In this document: piece after piece, positions 61,903 to 64,000 of the stretch
How the letters are laid out: the number at the start of each line of letters is the position of its first letter
Position numbering within the stretch: the stretch's first letter is position 1
Program-made: the position numbers and the translations under genes
Origin: WTFY01 sp026713925
Lineage (GTDB): Bacteria > Pseudomonadota > Gammaproteobacteria > UBA4575
Length of the DNA stretch: 64,000 nt
Reading direction: 5' to 3'
Assembly: GCA_963662355.1 (NCBI GenBank)
Contig: OY759361.1
Location: 1,240,001 to 1,304,000, forward strand
Notes under the pieces: generated by a model
Seen by the model: the letters and a program-made list of their open reading frames with translations, nothing else
Database searches by the model: none
What the model was told of the DNA's origin: nothing

Positions 61903-63408
61903 ATGTGCGGTATTGCTGGAATTGTTGCCAATAACGATGTCAATCAGGCCCTGTACAATGCCTTGCTGGTGCTGCAACACAGGGGTCAGGATGCAGCAGG
62001 CATTGTTACGTACGACAAGGGCAGGTTCTATCAGCGCAAGGCAAATGGCCTGGTGCGTGATGTTTTCCACAGTCGCCACATGGAGCGCCTGAAGGGCACC
62101 ATGGGCATTGCACATGTGCGCTACCCGACTGCGGGGTCCTCGTCTTCGGCCGAGGCACAGCCTCTTTATGTGAATTCTCCATTTGGTATTTCGCTGGGCC
62201 ATAACGGCAATCTCGTGAATTCCGGACAATTGAAAAAAGAACTGTTCCGGGAGGACCGCCGTCATCTGAATACCGAGTCAGATTCAGAAATACTGTTGAA
62301 TGTGCTGGCGCACGAACTGGCAAACCAGCAAACATTGCGACTCAGTCCGGAAGATATTTTTACCGCAGTACGTGGCGTGCACCGGCGTTGTCGAGGTGCA
62401 TACGCGGTAGTGGCAATGATTACGGGTTGCGGGATTGTAGCTTTTCGTGATGCCAACGGTATCCGGCCACTGGTATACGGGGTGAGGGAATCCCGGCATG
62501 GTATGGAATATATGGTCGCTTCGGAAAGTGCTGCCCTGGATGCCCTGGATTTCAGCCTTGTACGGGATATTTTACCGGGTGAAGCTGTTTTCATAGACAG
62601 GGAAGGCAAGATTTTCATGCGGCAGTGCGCACCGGATCCCGTACATTCTCCCTGCATATTCGAATATGTCTATTTTGCTCGACCGGACTCGGCGATTGAA
62701 GACATTTTTGTGCAAAAAGCACGCATGCGTATGGGCCAGAAGCTGGCCAGAAACATTCTTCGAGAGTGGCCTGATCATAATATTGATGTCGTCATGCCGA
62801 TACCGGATACAAGCCGGACAGCTGCGATTGAAATCGCGCATCTTTTAGATGTCAAATATCGTGAAGGATTCATCAAGAACCGTTATATCGGACGTACGTT
62901 TATCATGCCTGGCAACATACTGCGGAAAAAGTCTGTACGGCAAAAGCTAAACCCCATCCGGCTCGAATTTAATGACAAAAATGTGTTGCTTATAGACGAT
63001 TCAATTGTACGCGGCACCACTTCTCGTGAAATCGTACAAATGGCACGGGATGCCGGTGCGAAAAAAGTATATTTTGCGTCTGCATCACCGCCGATCCGGT
63101 ATCAGAATATTTACGGCATTGATATGCCAGTGCGAAATGAGTTGATTGCATTCAATAAGGATGTTGGCGCGATCGGGAAGGAGATCCAGGCAGATCGGTT
63201 GTTTTACCAGGAACTCCAGGATTTGATCGAAGCAGTGAGGAAGGGCAACAAGAAACTGGAGAAATTTGATACTTCCATGTTTGACGGTGATTACATTACC
63301 GGTGTCGAAGAAGGCTATTTTGAAAACCTGGAATCACTGCGCAGTGACAAGTCCAAGCAAGAGCGTGAAAAGGAATATGCCAGCATTGACCTGCACAACA
63401 GTGTCTAG
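61903..63408 (+). CDS. purF: Amidophosphoribosyltransferase
   Basis: PurF starts purine synthesis by making phosphoribosylamine from PRPP and glutamine. The 501 residues begin MCGIAGIV; after Met removal C2 becomes the N-terminal nucleophile of the Ntn glutaminase domain. RYPTAGSSSSAEAQPLYVN and HNGNLVN follow. The PRPP loop of the phosphoribosyltransferase domain is VLLIDDSIVRGTTSREIV. ATG at 61903 is required by the Cys rule, so the TTG at 61897 is rejected. Confidence 0.98.
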   Translation: MCGIAGIVANNDVNQALYNALLVLQHRGQDAAGIVTYDKGRFYQRKANGLVRDVFHSRHMERLKGTMGIAHVRYPTAGSSSSAEAQPLYVNSPFGISLGHNGNLVNSGQLKKELFREDRRHLNTESDSEILLNVLAHELANQQTLRLSPEDIFTAVRGVHRRCRGAYAVVAMITGCGIVAFRDANGIRPLVYGVRESRHGMEYMVASESAALDALDFSLVRDILPGEAVFIDREGKIFMRQCAPDPVHSPCIFEYVYFARPDSAIEDIFVQKARMRMGQKLARNILREWPDHNIDVVMPIPDTSRTAAIEIAHLLDVKYREGFIKNRYIGRTFIMPGNILRKKSVRQKLNPIRLEFNDKNVLLIDDSIVRGTTSREIVQMARDAGAKKVYFASASPPIRYQNIYGIDMPVRNELIAFNKDVGAIGKEIQADRLFYQELQDLIEAVRKGNKKLEKFDTSMFDGDYITGVEEGYFENLESLRSDKSKQEREKEYASIDLHNSV

Positions 63409-63424
63409 AAAGGACCATTGATAC

Positions 63425-63982
63425 ATGCACGCCCACGAGGCAACCCGACAGTTGCTTGGGCTGTATGCCAAAGCGTGTGACCAGTATCCGCAACACGCAG
63501 ACTATCCTGCAGCCATTGTCAACATACGCGAGCAAACGCTTTATGTATTTGCAGACAGGGAGTGTATCGGTAAATATCCGGTTTCAACTTCCAGGTTTGG
63601 TGCCGGCGAAAAAGAAAATTCCTACAAAACGCCTCGCGGGGTACATTGTGTTGCAGAAAAGATCGGTGCCGATGCAGGATTTGCCGAGATCTTTGAAGCG
63701 AGAAAACGCACATACACGGCTGCAGAAATTGAATCCGGGACAACCGGCGCCCTGAATGACTGCATTACGTCCAGGATACTCTGGCTGACCGGCCTAGAAG
63801 AAGGTTTGAACAAGGGTATTGGCGTGGATACCCACGGGCGCTATATCTATATTCATGGCACTCATCAGGAAGGTTTAATTGGCCAGCCCGTCTCCGCAGG
63901 ATGTATTCGAATGAAAAATCAGGATGTCATGGACATTTTTGATTGCCTGGAAGTCTCTTCGTTGGTGGTTATCAGCGAATAG
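63425..63982 (+). CDS. L,D-transpeptidase (YkuD) family protein without signal peptide
   Basis: This 185-residue protein has the YkuD catalytic layout: AAIVNIREQTLYVF at the start of the domain, YKTPRGVHCVAEKIG, the catalytic His H144 (YIYIHGTHQ) and the nucleophile C160 (PVSAGCIRMKN). No signal peptide or membrane segment precedes the domain (the N-terminus is MHAHEATRQLLGLYAKACDQ), which is odd for a peptidoglycan crosslinking enzyme. ATG at 63425 has AAAGGA upstream. It follows purF by 16 nt and may be co-transcribed with it. Related proteins of this kind act on peptidoglycan or have unknown roles. Confidence 0.88.
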   Translation: MHAHEATRQLLGLYAKACDQYPQHADYPAAIVNIREQTLYVFADRECIGKYPVSTSRFGAGEKENSYKTPRGVHCVAEKIGADAGFAEIFEARKRTYTAAEIESGTTGALNDCITSRILWLTGLEEGLNKGIGVDTHGRYIYIHGTHQEGLIGQPVSAGCIRMKNQDVMDIFDCLEVSSLVVISE

Positions 63983-64000
63983 CCACACAGTTGCCGTATG

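Noticed and set aside
1..64000. tRNA, rRNA, CRISPR arrays, insertion sequences and phage genes
   Set aside because: I looked through the gaps between genes and saw no cloverleaf, repeat-spacer pattern, transposase or terminal inverted repeats.

Overview
The window reads as a contiguous piece of a gammaproteobacterial chromosome. The evidence is gene order: bamA-ompH-lpxD-fabZ-lpxA, rnhB-dnaE-accA-tilS-pyrG-kdsA-eno-ftsB-ispD-ispF, yoaA-tsaB, pepA/valS, lptFG, xerD-dsbC, parE-parC, the efp modification genes, leuCDB-asd and truA-trpFBA-accD-folC-dedD-cvpA-purF. All are conserved gammaproteobacterial neighbourhoods. The arrangement is non-enteric, closer to Pseudomonas-like and sulfur/iron-oxidiser gene orders. 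The species cannot be named from sequence reading alone. I saw no rRNA, tRNA, CRISPR array, insertion sequence or prophage gene. Nearly all of the window is housekeeping, densely packed, with many 4-nt or longer gene overlaps.

Layout. 1-18.9 kb: outer-membrane assembly and lipid A genes (bamA end, ompH, lpxD, fabZ, lpxA), a facing operon gnnA-gnnB-lpxB, then RNase HII, DNA polymerase III alpha, fatty-acid, tRNA, CTP, Kdo, glycolytic, division and isoprenoid genes. 19-30.6 kb: ispF, YoaA helicase, tsaB, a small DUF2007/zinc-ribbon gene, a Tsx-like porin, valS and pepA on the minus strand, and the LPS exporter permeases lptF and lptG with an RDD membrane protein. 30.9-43.5 kb: xerD, dsbC, topoisomerase IV, htpX, the EF-P beta-lysylation set (epmB, efp, epmA), psd, a Sco copper protein and aroC. 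43.5-48.9 kb: an MFS transporter, leuCDB and asd. 48.9-54.9 kb: the one clearly accessory stretch, an SDR enzyme facing an RND pump and adaptor, where Pseudomonas-type genomes carry fimV. 54.9-64 kb: truA, trpFBA, accD, folC, dedD, cvpA, purF and an L,D-transpeptidase-like gene.

How it fits together. The first 18 kb would make an envelope with an unusual lipid A. GnnA and GnnB should supply UDP-GlcNAc3N, so that LpxA and LpxD make amide-linked acyl chains. LpxA carries Met at the acyl-chain ruler position, which predicts a short (C10-type) 3-hydroxy chain. KdsA feeds the Kdo core and LptFG exports the product.

The most interesting non-gene signal is transcriptional. Four genes (DUF2007, rdd, sco, aroC) have an extended -10 hexamer ending exactly 6 nt before the start codon, which predicts leaderless mRNAs. 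Several other gene heads carry a TGCTAnnnT extended -10 with no matching -35. I found no convincing wholly new multi-gene system. The best candidates for follow-up are the lipid A variant, the leaderless-start pattern and an interlocked inverted-repeat pair after tsaB.
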